NCBI GenBank assembly: GCA_049964655.1
Contig: JBMFXC010000047.1
Coordinates: forward strand, 1 to 20,459
DNA: 20,459 nt
Direction of reading: 5' to 3'
Source: JAJZJT01 sp049964655
Lineage (GTDB): Bacteria; Actinomycetota; Acidimicrobiia; Acidimicrobiales; RAAP-2
In this document: positions 7,371-13,860 of the stretch, piece after piece
Numbering within the stretch: position 1 is the stretch's first letter
How the letters are laid out: each line of letters opens with the position of its first letter
Program-made: the position numbers and the translations under genes
Notes under the pieces: generated by a model
What the model saw: the letters and a program-made list of their open reading frames with translations, nothing else
Database searches by the model: none
What the model was told of the DNA's origin: nothing

Positions 7371-7386
7371 GTCGGCGTGTGCCGAC
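7371..7386 (-). terminator. Small perfect hairpin between the kdpD sensor half and the cupin gene
   Basis: GTCGGC-GTGT-GCCGAC forms a perfect 6-bp stem with a 4-nt loop about 150 bases downstream of the last Kdp gene, with no T-tract. A TACGCT box at 7395-7400 on the minus strand could instead be a -10 box for the cupin gene. In that case the hairpin would lie at the 5' end of the cupin mRNA. I cannot choose between these readings. Confidence 0.3.
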
Positions 7387-7533
7387 CCGGGGCGAGCGTA
7401 GCGGCGAGTGGGGCGTGGTGGCCGGGGACCGGGTGGACCTGGTGGACCGGGTGCGGCGGGGACCGGGCCCCGGGTGGCTCAGGTGCGCCAGAGGCCCGGG
7501 TCGGGTGCGACGGCCGTCAGGCACCCGAGCTCG

Positions 7534-8832
7534 TCAGCCGTCGTCAGCCGGAGCGACGTCGGGTGCACTTCCGACAAGGGGAAGCTCGCGTCGGGCGATG
7601 ATGTGCACGTCGATCCCGACGTCGCACGCGTCACGGATCACCCGCCGGACGACCGATCCGCCGCCGGTCAGCTCCTGCCAGCGGGTGCGCCGACTGGAGC
7701 CGATGACGATCTGGGTCACCTGGTGGTCGCGAGCGAACGTGGTGAGCGCCCGCGCCGGGTCGTTGTCGCGTACCTCGTGCCACCGGGCATCGAGCGACGA
7801 TGCCAGCTCGCGTAGGGCGTCGAGGCGTTCACTGTTGGTCGACGGCGTGGCATCCCCGGTGACGACGTGGACGACGTCGAGGTCGCCCTTGGTGCGTGAG
7901 GCCATCCGAGCCGCCCGGCGGAGCAGGACGTCTGTGCCGGGCGCCTCGGTGACGGCCACCATGATCCGTTCGGTGGTCTCCCACACCGTGGTGGTCTGGT
8001 GCCGGGCCAGGTGGGCGAGGAGCTCCTCTTCGGTCTCGTCGGCGAGGAACCGCAGCGCCAGCTCGCGCAGGGCGATGAGGTTGTCTGTCCGGAAGAAGTG
8101 GGTGAGCGCCTGGGGGACCTTCTCGGGGGGGTAGATGTTGCCGTGGACCATCCGGCGGCGGAGCTGCTCGGGGGAGGAGTCGACCAGCTCGATCTGGTCG
8201 GCCATCCTCACGACCCGGTCGGGGACCCGCTCCCGCACCGCGGTCCCCGTCATCTGCTCGACGGCGTCCGCGATGCTCTCCAGGTGCTGGATGTTGACCG
8301 TGGTGATGACGCCGATCCCGGCCTCGAGGAGCTCGAGGACGTCCTGCCACCGTTTCGTGTTGCGGCCCGACCCGGGCACGTTCGTGTGCGCCAGCTCGTC
8401 GACGAGGGCGAGCTCGGGGTGCCGGGCCAGCACGGCGTCGACGTCGAGCTCCTCGAAGCGGCTTCCTCGGTACTCGACCACCTTGCGGGGGACCGTCTCG
8501 AGGCCGTCGGCGAGCTGGGCAGTAAGGGGCCGACCGTGGGTCTCGACGAAGCCGACCACCACGTCCAGCCCACGTTCCTTGCGGCGGTGGCCCTCGCTCA
8601 ACATGGCGTAGGTCTTGCCCACGCCGGCGGCAGCACCGAGGTAGATGCGGAACCGCCCGGTGGCCTCGACGGCGTCGGACGAGCCGGCGTCGAACGAGCC
8701 GGCGTCGAACGAGCCGGCGTCGGACGAGCCGGCGTCGGACAGCGATCCCGCTCCGGTGCCCGTGCGGACGTCCCGTGCGGTGCGTGCGTCGAGGGGAAGG
8801 TCGGGGCCTGTCCCGGAAGGGCTAGTGGTCAC
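7534..8832 (-). CDS. KdpD sensor half: KdpD N-terminal domain plus USP domain, no kinase
   Basis: This 432-residue soluble protein corresponds to the N-terminal cytoplasmic half of KdpD. After a disordered leader (1-58) comes the KdpD domain, about 60-270, with Walker A GAAAGVGKT at 66-74, GFVETHGR near 94-101 and DELAHTN at 145-151. A universal-stress (USP) domain covers about 288-414 (ITTVN and IVIGSS segments). It ends there, lacking the membrane segments, GAF and kinase domains, which are encoded separately at 14530-16104. In E. coli this half modulates the kinase/phosphatase balance. The SxS...FTAxY c-di-AMP motif described for S. aureus KdpD is not evident. The GTG at 8832 overlaps the stop of the OB-fold gene by 11 nt. 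A GTG at 8880 is possible but has no ribosome-binding site. It is the last gene of the kdp operon. Confidence 0.88.
   Translation of the reverse strand: MTTSPSGTGPDLPLDARTARDVRTGTGAGSLSDAGSSDAGSFDAGSFDAGSSDAVEATGRFRIYLGAAAGVGKTYAMLSEGHRRKERGLDVVVGFVETHGRPLTAQLADGLETVPRKVVEYRGSRFEELDVDAVLARHPELALVDELAHTNVPGSGRNTKRWQDVLELLEAGIGVITTVNIQHLESIADAVEQMTGTAVRERVPDRVVRMADQIELVDSSPEQLRRRMVHGNIYPPEKVPQALTHFFRTDNLIALRELALRFLADETEEELLAHLARHQTTTVWETTERIMVAVTEAPGTDVLLRRAARMASRTKGDLDVVHVVTGDATPSTNSERLDALRELASSLDARWHEVRDNDPARALTTFARDHQVTQIVIGSSRRTRWQELTGGGSVVRRVIRDACDVGIDVHIIARRELPLVGSAPDVAPADDG
8671..8740. repeat. 15-bp tandem repeat in the kdpD sensor-half gene
   Basis: ggcgtcgRacgagcc occurs at 8671, 8686, 8701 and 8716 with one variable base (G or A), and a fifth partial copy starts at 8731. 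Because the unit is a multiple of three, it adds five-residue DAGS(S/F)-type repeats to the disordered leader without breaking the frame. Confidence 0.92.
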
Positions 8833-9157
8833 CGAGCGGCTCGAGGCGGTAGAGGGGGTTCCACAGGACCAGTTCACCACGGTCGCTACGGGCGGTCCCC
8901 TCTACCGTGCAGCGCACCCCGACGGTGAGGCCGGGCACGTGGGGACGCCCGAGGAAGACCAGGCCGATGTGGCCCGTGCCGTCGTCGAGCTCGCACCGGA
9001 ACGAGCCGGCAGGGCCCAGCGCACCGGTGCGGGCCGTCCTCGTGTCGCAGATCGTGCCGGTTGCCACCACGCGGCACCGGGGAGCGGCGTCGGCCAGCCG
9101 GCGGACGACCGGCCGACCTCCCCAGGTGCCAGCGTCGGTGAACGACCCGGTGCTCAC
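8822..9157 (-). CDS. Small OB-fold nucleic-acid-binding-like protein within the kdp operon
   Basis: A 111-residue protein that is almost wholly one OB-fold: CRVVATGTICDTR, then FRCELDDGTGHIGLVFLG, VPGLTVGVRCTVEGTA and GELVLWNPLYRLEPLG. This order (DGTG, then a W/F-LGR turn, then IPG, then a final NP-Y strand) matches the small actinobacterial OB-fold family I remember for M. tuberculosis Rv2694c, which lies near the trkA-type potassium genes ceoB/ceoC. Its biochemical role is unknown. Its GTG overlaps the kdpC stop as GTGA, and its own stop overlaps the start of the kdpD sensor half by 11 nt. It is therefore almost certainly translated as part of the operon. OB-folds can bind RNA, ssDNA or small ligands, so the nucleic-acid label is a family inference only. 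Confidence 0.8.
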   Translation of the reverse strand: MSTGSFTDAGTWGGRPVVRRLADAAPRCRVVATGTICDTRTARTGALGPAGSFRCELDDGTGHIGLVFLGRPHVPGLTVGVRCTVEGTARSDRGELVLWNPLYRLEPLGDH

Positions 9158-9714
9158 GACAACTTCGACAGGGCGAGGTTGAGCTCGAGCACGTTGACGA
9201 CGGGCTCGCCGAGGAACCCGAGCTCGGGCTGTTGGATGTGGGTGGTGACGAGGTGGGCGACCACCGAGCGGGGCAGGTGGCGAGCCTTGGCGACGGCGTC
9301 GACCTGGGCGTAGGCGGACCGGGGGCTGATGTCGGGGTCGAGCCCGCTGCCCGACGACGTGACGAGCTCGTCGGTCGGCGTGATCCCCTCCTTGCGCAGG
9401 GCGGCTGCCCGGGCGGCGACGTGCTGCTCGAGCACCTTCGAGCGAGGCCCGAGGTTGGACGCCCCCGACGCCATGGCGTCGTACGGGCTCGGCTTGCCCG
9501 AGGGCGAGACGGTTGCCGACGGACGGCCCTGGAACCATTGCGGCCCGCTCCACTGCTGGCCGATCAGGGTCGAGCCGTCCGCGGCCAGTGAGCCGTTGGC
9601 TTGGTGATGGAAGGCGAGCTGGGCGAGCCCGGTGCCGGCGAGGGGATAGGCGAGCCCGCACACCACCAAGAAGAACACCGCGACCACGATCGATCGGCGT
9701 AGGTGGATGAGCAT
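9154..9714 (-). CDS. kdpC: Potassium-transporting ATPase subunit C
   Basis: KdpC is the single-span accessory subunit of the KdpFABC potassium pump, thought to raise nucleotide affinity of KdpB. The 186 residues match the usual length of about 190. An N-terminal membrane helix covers residues 9-31 (IVVAVFFLVVCGLAYPLAGT). The extracytoplasmic domain shows family landmarks: GSTLIGQQW near 47-55, WFQGRPSA at 60-67, SGASNLGP at 83-90, SGSGLDPDISP at 121-131 and LNVLEL-like VVNVLELN near the end. The ATG overlaps the kdpB stop by one base (TGATG), and its stop overlaps the next start as GTGA. Confidence 0.97.
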   Translation of the reverse strand: MLIHLRRSIVVAVFFLVVCGLAYPLAGTGLAQLAFHHQANGSLAADGSTLIGQQWSGPQWFQGRPSATVSPSGKPSPYDAMASGASNLGPRSKVLEQHVAARAAALRKEGITPTDELVTSSGSGLDPDISPRSAYAQVDAVAKARHLPRSVVAHLVTTHIQQPELGFLGEPVVNVLELNLALSKLS

Positions 9715-11813
9715 CAGAACACCCCCGTTCCCGTGAGCACGAGATCGATCAGTTTGATGAAGACGAAGGGGACGATGATCCCGCCGACGCCGTAGACGAG
9801 GACGTTCCGGCGCAGGATGGCCGAGGCCGACGACGGTCGGAACCGCACGCCGCGCAGGGCCAGGGGGATCAGCGCCACGATGACCAGCGCGTTGAAGATC
9901 ACCGCCGAAAGCACGGCGCTCTGCGGGCTGTGCAGCTTCATGATGTTCAAGGCGCCGAGCTGCGGGTAGGTCGAGACGAAGAGGGCGGGGATGATGGCGA
10001 AGTACTTGGCCACGTCGTTGGCGATGGAGAACGTGGTCAGGGCACCCCGGGTGATGAGCAGCTGCTTGCCGACCTCGACGATGTCGATCAGCTTGGTCGG
10101 GTTCGAGTCGAGGTCGACCATGTTCCCCGCCTCCTTGGCCGCCGTCGTGCCGCTGTTCATGGCGACGCCGACGTCGGCTTGGGCGAGGGCCGGGGCGTCG
10201 TTCGTCCCGTCCCCCGTCATGGCGACGAGCTTGCCGCCCGACTGTTCGGCCTTGATCAGCTCCATCTTCGTCTCGGGAGTGGCCTCGGCCAGGTAGTCGT
10301 CGACGCCGGCCTCCTGGGCGATGGCGGCCGCGGTGAGCGGGTTGTCGCCGGTGATCATCACCGTGCGGATGCCGACGGCCCGCAGCTGGTCGAAGCGCTC
10401 GCGGATGCCCTGCTTCACAACGTCCTTCAGCTCGATGACACCGAGGACCTTCGGGCCGTCGGCCACCACCAGGGGGGTCGAGCCGGCACGGGCGAAGCCG
10501 TCGACGAGCTCGTCGAGCCCGTCGGGGACGTTGCCGCCCTGGTCGAGCACCCACCGTCGGACCGCCTCGGCCGCTCCCTTGCGGATCTGTCGGCCGTCGA
10601 CGTCGAGCCCCGACATGCGGGTGGTCGCCGAGAACGGGACGAAGACGTGGTCCTCGCCGAGCTCGCGCCCGCGCAGGTCGAAGCGCTCCTTGGCCAGCAC
10701 CACGATCGAGCGCCCCTCGGGAGTCTCGTCGGCCAGCGAAGCGAGCTGGGCTGCCTCGGCGAGCTCGGCCTCGTCGACCCCGGGGACCGGCGCGAAGGTC
10801 GACGCCATGCGGTTGCCCAGGGTGATGGTGCCCGTCTTGTCGAGCAGGAGCGTCTGGACGTCGCCGGCGGCTTCGACGGCCCTTCCCGAGAGTGCCAGCA
10901 CGTTGCGCTGCACCAGGCGGTCCATGCCGGCAATGCCGATGGCAGAGAGCAGCGCGCCGATCGTCGTCGGGATCAGGCACACGAGCAGAGCCACGAGCAC
11001 CGTCACCGACACGGACGCCCCCGAGAAGGTCCCGAAGGGACGGAGCGCCACCACCACGGGGAGGAACACGAGGGTGAGGGCGGCGAGCAGGATGGTGAGC
11101 GCCACCTCGTTGGGGGTCTTCTGACGGTCGGCACCCTCGACGAGCCTGATCATCCGGTCGAGGAAGGTCTGCCCGCGCTCGGCGGTGATCCGGACGACGA
11201 TGCGGTCGGAGAGGACCCGTGTCCCACCGGTGACTGCCGAGCGGTCGCCACCCGACTCGCGGATGACCGGTGCCGACTCGCCGGTGATGGCCGACTCGTC
11301 GACCGAGGCGATGCCCTCGACGATGTCGCCGTCGGAGGGGACGAGGTCACCCGCCTCGCACACGACGAGGTCGCCGCGCGCGAGCTCGGCGGCCGGCACG
11401 CGCTCCTCGTCGCCCGAGTCGGTGAGGCGCCGGGCCATGGTCTCCGAGCGCATTCGCCGCAACGTCTCGGCCTGGGCCTTTCCTCGGCCCTCGGCCACCG
11501 CTTCGGCGAAGTTGGCGAAGAGCACGGTGAGGGCCAGCCACACGGTGATCGACCAGGTGAAGACCGAGGGGTGGGCGATCGCCTCCACGAGGGTGACCAC
11601 GGTGCCCACCAGCACCACGAACATGACCGGGTTGCGGACCTGCACCTTCGGGTGGAGCTTGCGGAACGCATCGATCGCGGCGGGGCCGAGGATCTCGCGG
11701 TCGAAGAGCCGCCGGGGCTTGGCGACCCCGTGGGGGCGGGCGGCGGTGTCGTCCCCGGTCGAGGGGGTCGTCGTCGGGGCCGGGGCCGTGTCCCCGGAGC
11801 GTGGCGCGGCCAT
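9714..11813 (-). CDS. kdpB: Potassium-transporting P-type ATPase, catalytic subunit B
   Basis: KdpB hydrolyses ATP to drive potassium import by the KdpFABC complex in the cytoplasmic membrane. The 699 residues slightly exceed the 682 of E. coli because of a 35-residue disordered Pro/Thr-rich N-terminus. The phosphorylated aspartate is D325 (DKTGTI). The actuator motif TGES is at 177-180; its serine is the equivalent of E. coli S162, whose phosphorylation inhibits the pump at high potassium. The P-domain hinge TGDGTNDAPALAQADVG and the charged membrane helix SIANDVAKYF (D and K of TM5) are intact. GGGAGG lies nine bases upstream of the ATG. The kdpA stop is directly adjacent (TAGATG), so the two are coupled. 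Confidence 0.98.
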   Translation of the reverse strand: MAAPRSGDTAPAPTTTPSTGDDTAARPHGVAKPRRLFDREILGPAAIDAFRKLHPKVQVRNPVMFVVLVGTVVTLVEAIAHPSVFTWSITVWLALTVLFANFAEAVAEGRGKAQAETLRRMRSETMARRLTDSGDEERVPAAELARGDLVVCEAGDLVPSDGDIVEGIASVDESAITGESAPVIRESGGDRSAVTGGTRVLSDRIVVRITAERGQTFLDRMIRLVEGADRQKTPNEVALTILLAALTLVFLPVVVALRPFGTFSGASVSVTVLVALLVCLIPTTIGALLSAIGIAGMDRLVQRNVLALSGRAVEAAGDVQTLLLDKTGTITLGNRMASTFAPVPGVDEAELAEAAQLASLADETPEGRSIVVLAKERFDLRGRELGEDHVFVPFSATTRMSGLDVDGRQIRKGAAEAVRRWVLDQGGNVPDGLDELVDGFARAGSTPLVVADGPKVLGVIELKDVVKQGIRERFDQLRAVGIRTVMITGDNPLTAAAIAQEAGVDDYLAEATPETKMELIKAEQSGGKLVAMTGDGTNDAPALAQADVGVAMNSGTTAAKEAGNMVDLDSNPTKLIDIVEVGKQLLITRGALTTFSIANDVAKYFAIIPALFVSTYPQLGALNIMKLHSPQSAVLSAVIFNALVIVALIPLALRGVRFRPSSASAILRRNVLVYGVGGIIVPFVFIKLIDLVLTGTGVF

Positions 11814-13505
11814 CTAGAAGAGCCTCCCGTGGCTGAGCTGTTCGACGATCGGCCCGAGGGCGACCGCCGGGAAGAAGGTGAGGCCGCCCACGATGATGAT
11901 CACGCCGATGAGCAGCCCGGTGAACAGGGGGGTGTCGGTGCGGAAGGTGCCGAGCCCGGCCGGGACGGCCTCCTTCGCCGCCAGGGTGCCGGCGAGTGCC
12001 AACGTGGGGACGATGATGGCGAACCGCCCGAAGAGCATGGCCAGGCCGCCGGTCACGTTGTAGAAGGCGGTGTTCCCCGACAGCCCGGCGAAGGCGGAGC
12101 CGTTGTTGTTGGCCTGCGAGGTGAAGGCGTAGAGGATCTCCGAGAAACCGTGCGGCCCGGCGTTCAGCGGGCCCACCCGTCCGGCGTGGACAGAGGTGGC
12201 CACGGCGGTGAGCACGAGCACCACGATGGGCATCACCAGGACGGCGAAGGCGGCCAGCTTGACCTCGCGAGCCTGGATCTTCTTGCCCAGGTACTCGGGC
12301 GTTCGTCCGATCATCAACCCGCCGATGAACACCGTGATGATGGCGAAGAGGAGGATCGTGTACAGACCGCTCCCGACGCCACCGGGGGTGACTTCGCCGA
12401 GCATCATGCCGGTGAGCAGCGCGAACCCGCCCATCGGGGTGTAGGAGTCGTTGGCACTGTCGACCGAGCCCGTCGACGTCTGGGTGGAGGCGACGTTGTA
12501 GAGGGAGGACGACAGGGGGCCGAAGCGGGCCTCCTTGCCCACCATGTTCCCCTGCGGCTGGGCCACGGCATGGGTGGCGGTGACGGCCGGGTTGGGCTGG
12601 GACTCGGCGAAGGAAGCGACGCCCAGCCACGCGCCGAAGATGATCGTCATGGCGGCGAGCACAGCCACCCCCTGGCGCACGCTGCCCACCAGCTTGCCGA
12701 AGGTGTAGGTGAGCGCCACCGGGATGCAGAGGATGAGGGCGATCGACAGCAGGTTGGTGAGGCCGGTGGGGTTCTCGAAGGGGTGGGCCCCGTTGGCGTT
12801 GAAGAACCCGCCGCCGTTGGTCCCGAGCTGCTTGATCGCCTCCATGAAGCCGACCGGACCCCGCGCGATGGTCTGAGTGGCACCGTCGAGCGCGTTGTGG
12901 ACGACCGCCGGACCGCCGAGGGTCTGCACTGCGCCCTGGCCCACGAAGACGATGCCGGCCAGGAAGGCGATGGGGACGAGCACGTAGAGCACGCCGCGGA
13001 CGAGGTCGACCCAGAAGTTGCCGATGGTGGACGAGCCCCGGCGGGCGAACCCCCGGATGAGGGCGACGGCCACCGCGATCCCGACTGCCGCGCTCACGAA
13101 CTGCTGGACCTCGAGGACGGCCATCTGCGAGAAGTACGACATCGTCGACTCGCCCGCGTAGTTCTGCCAGTTGGTGTTGGTGACGAAGGACACCGCCGTG
13201 TTCCACGACAGTGCCGGCGGCACGGCCCCGAGGCGCTGGGGGTTGAAGGGAAGCGAGCCCTGGATGCGGATGAGCAGGTACGAGAGGAGGATCGCCACGG
13301 CCGAGAAGACGAGGAGGGCGCCGGCGTAGCGGGTCCAGCTCTGTTCGGCCTCGGGGTCGACGGCGAGCAGGCGGTAGAGGGGACGCTCGACGAAGCGCAG
13401 GTAGGTGACCCGCCCCTCGTAGACGGCGGCCAGGTACGAGCCGAGGAACCGCCAGGCGAGGGCCAGGACGGCGACGAGGACGACGATGGTCCAGAGGTAG
13501 CCCAT
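11814..13505 (-). CDS. kdpA: Potassium-transporting ATPase potassium-binding subunit A
   Basis: KdpA is the channel-like subunit that binds potassium and forms the selectivity filter of the KdpFABC pump; it belongs to the SKT superfamily. It has 563 residues (557 in E. coli) and about ten membrane helices. Filter and pore-loop motifs are present in order: TNTNWQNYAGES at 109-120, GTNGGGFFNANGAHPFENPT at 228-247, and TGSVDSANDSYTPMGGFALL near 345-363, then the QANNNGSAFAGL region at 464-475. The ATG at 13505 is chosen because it overlaps the kdpF stop by one base (TGATG); the open frame extends 59 codons further upstream, but that stretch overlaps kdpF and the microprotein in another frame. 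Confidence 0.98.
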   Translation of the reverse strand: MGYLWTIVVLVAVLALAWRFLGSYLAAVYEGRVTYLRFVERPLYRLLAVDPEAEQSWTRYAGALLVFSAVAILLSYLLIRIQGSLPFNPQRLGAVPPALSWNTAVSFVTNTNWQNYAGESTMSYFSQMAVLEVQQFVSAAVGIAVAVALIRGFARRGSSTIGNFWVDLVRGVLYVLVPIAFLAGIVFVGQGAVQTLGGPAVVHNALDGATQTIARGPVGFMEAIKQLGTNGGGFFNANGAHPFENPTGLTNLLSIALILCIPVALTYTFGKLVGSVRQGVAVLAAMTIIFGAWLGVASFAESQPNPAVTATHAVAQPQGNMVGKEARFGPLSSSLYNVASTQTSTGSVDSANDSYTPMGGFALLTGMMLGEVTPGGVGSGLYTILLFAIITVFIGGLMIGRTPEYLGKKIQAREVKLAAFAVLVMPIVVLVLTAVATSVHAGRVGPLNAGPHGFSEILYAFTSQANNNGSAFAGLSGNTAFYNVTGGLAMLFGRFAIIVPTLALAGTLAAKEAVPAGLGTFRTDTPLFTGLLIGVIIIVGGLTFFPAVALGPIVEQLSHGRLF

Positions 13506-13594
13506 CAGAACCACTCGGCCTTGAAGAGGGCCACGCCCAAGTAGACGAGGAGCACCACCGAGAGGGCGAGCAGGATGCCGTCGGTCGGGCTCAC
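13505..13594 (-). CDS. kdpF: Potassium-transporting ATPase subunit F
   Basis: A 29-residue single-span membrane peptide with the KdpF layout: a short polar N-terminus (MSPTDG), a hydrophobic helix (ILLALSVVLLVYLGVALF) and the conserved short tail KAEWF, resembling the P-E-x-F ending of KdpF proteins. KdpF stabilises the KdpFABC complex. The GTG start at 13594 overlaps the stop of the upstream microprotein as GTGA, and the TGA overlaps the kdpA ATG. Length and position make the call secure despite the small size. Confidence 0.92.
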   Translation of the reverse strand: MSPTDGILLALSVVLLVYLGVALFKAEWF

Positions 13595-13674
13595 AGTCGG
13601 TCGAGCCCCCAGACCAGGCCGAGCATGGCGGCGAAGAAGGCGAGCGTCCCGAGGACGGCGAAGAGATCTCCCAT
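13591..13674 (-). CDS. 27-residue membrane microprotein upstream of kdpF
   Basis: A short frame runs from the ATG at 13674 to the TGA at 13591-13593. It encodes MGDLFAVLGTLAFF followed by AAMLGLVWGLDRL: one hydrophobic helix of about 20 residues ending in a polar D-R-L tail. Its stop overlaps the kdpF start as GTGA, the same contact used at kdpC/OB-fold, and AGGGTGG lies a few bases upstream of the ATG. I recall small single-span peptides ending in E/D-R-L just before kdpF in other bacteria, but no characterised name. A role as an extra small Kdp subunit or as a translational lead-in for kdpF is inference. It is in a different frame from the long frame open upstream of kdpA. Confidence 0.7.
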   Translation of the reverse strand: MGDLFAVLGTLAFFAAMLGLVWGLDRL

Positions 13675-13697
13675 GGGGCCACCCTGACGGACGCGCC

Positions 13698-13746
13698 GTG
13701 AACCCGGCATGAACGCGGGCCACGTCGCCGTGAACAATTCGTGAAC
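13698..13746 (-). promoter_or_regulatory. Four 11-nt-spaced GTTCAYG half-sites upstream of the kdp operon
   Basis: On the minus strand GTTCACG, GTTCACG, GTTCATG and GTTCACG occur with hexamers at 13746-13741, 13735-13730, 13714-13709 and 13703-13698. Start-to-start distances are 11, 21 and 11 bases, so there are two pairs of direct repeats on the same helical face. Tandem half-sites at 11-bp pitch are the binding layout of OmpR/PhoB-type regulators. KdpE, encoded 100 bp upstream, belongs to that class. The heptamer also resembles the GTTCACC core of the Streptomyces PhoP box. The site ends 24 bases before the microprotein ATG. No convincing -10 box was found between. Confidence 0.65.
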
Positions 13747-13780
13747 GCTGCCCGGCGTCACCCCTGGGGCTGGCCTGGTT

Positions 13781-13860
13781 GGCCCGGTGTCAGCCCGGTT
13801 GGCCCGGTGTCAGCCCGGTTGGCCCGGTGTCAGCCCGGTTGGCCCGGTGTCAGCCCGGCT
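13781..13860. repeat. 20-bp tandem repeat, four copies, between kdpE and the kdp operator
   Basis: ggcccggtgtcagcccggtt is repeated perfectly at 13781, 13801 and 13821. The fourth copy, 13841-13860, differs only at the penultimate base (ct for tt). A degenerate half copy, tggcctggtt, precedes it at 13771. The last copy contains the stop codon of kdpE (13850-13852). The unit has no self-complementary arms, so a hairpin is not expected. Confidence 0.95.

Noticed and set aside
9930..13544. A plus-strand open frame of about 1200 codons antisense to kdpABC
   Set aside because: It is a GC-rich shadow frame: composition is dominated by Gly, Glu, Asp, Arg and His with no recognisable domain, while the opposite strand encodes kdpA and kdpB with all motifs.
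13506..13682. An upstream extension of kdpA to 622 residues
   Set aside because: It would cover kdpF and the microprotein in a different frame; the ATG overlapping the kdpF stop gives the normal KdpA N-terminus.
13781..13860. Tandem repeats as a possible CRISPR array
   Set aside because: The copies are contiguous with no spacers, the unit is only 20 bp, and no cas gene is present.
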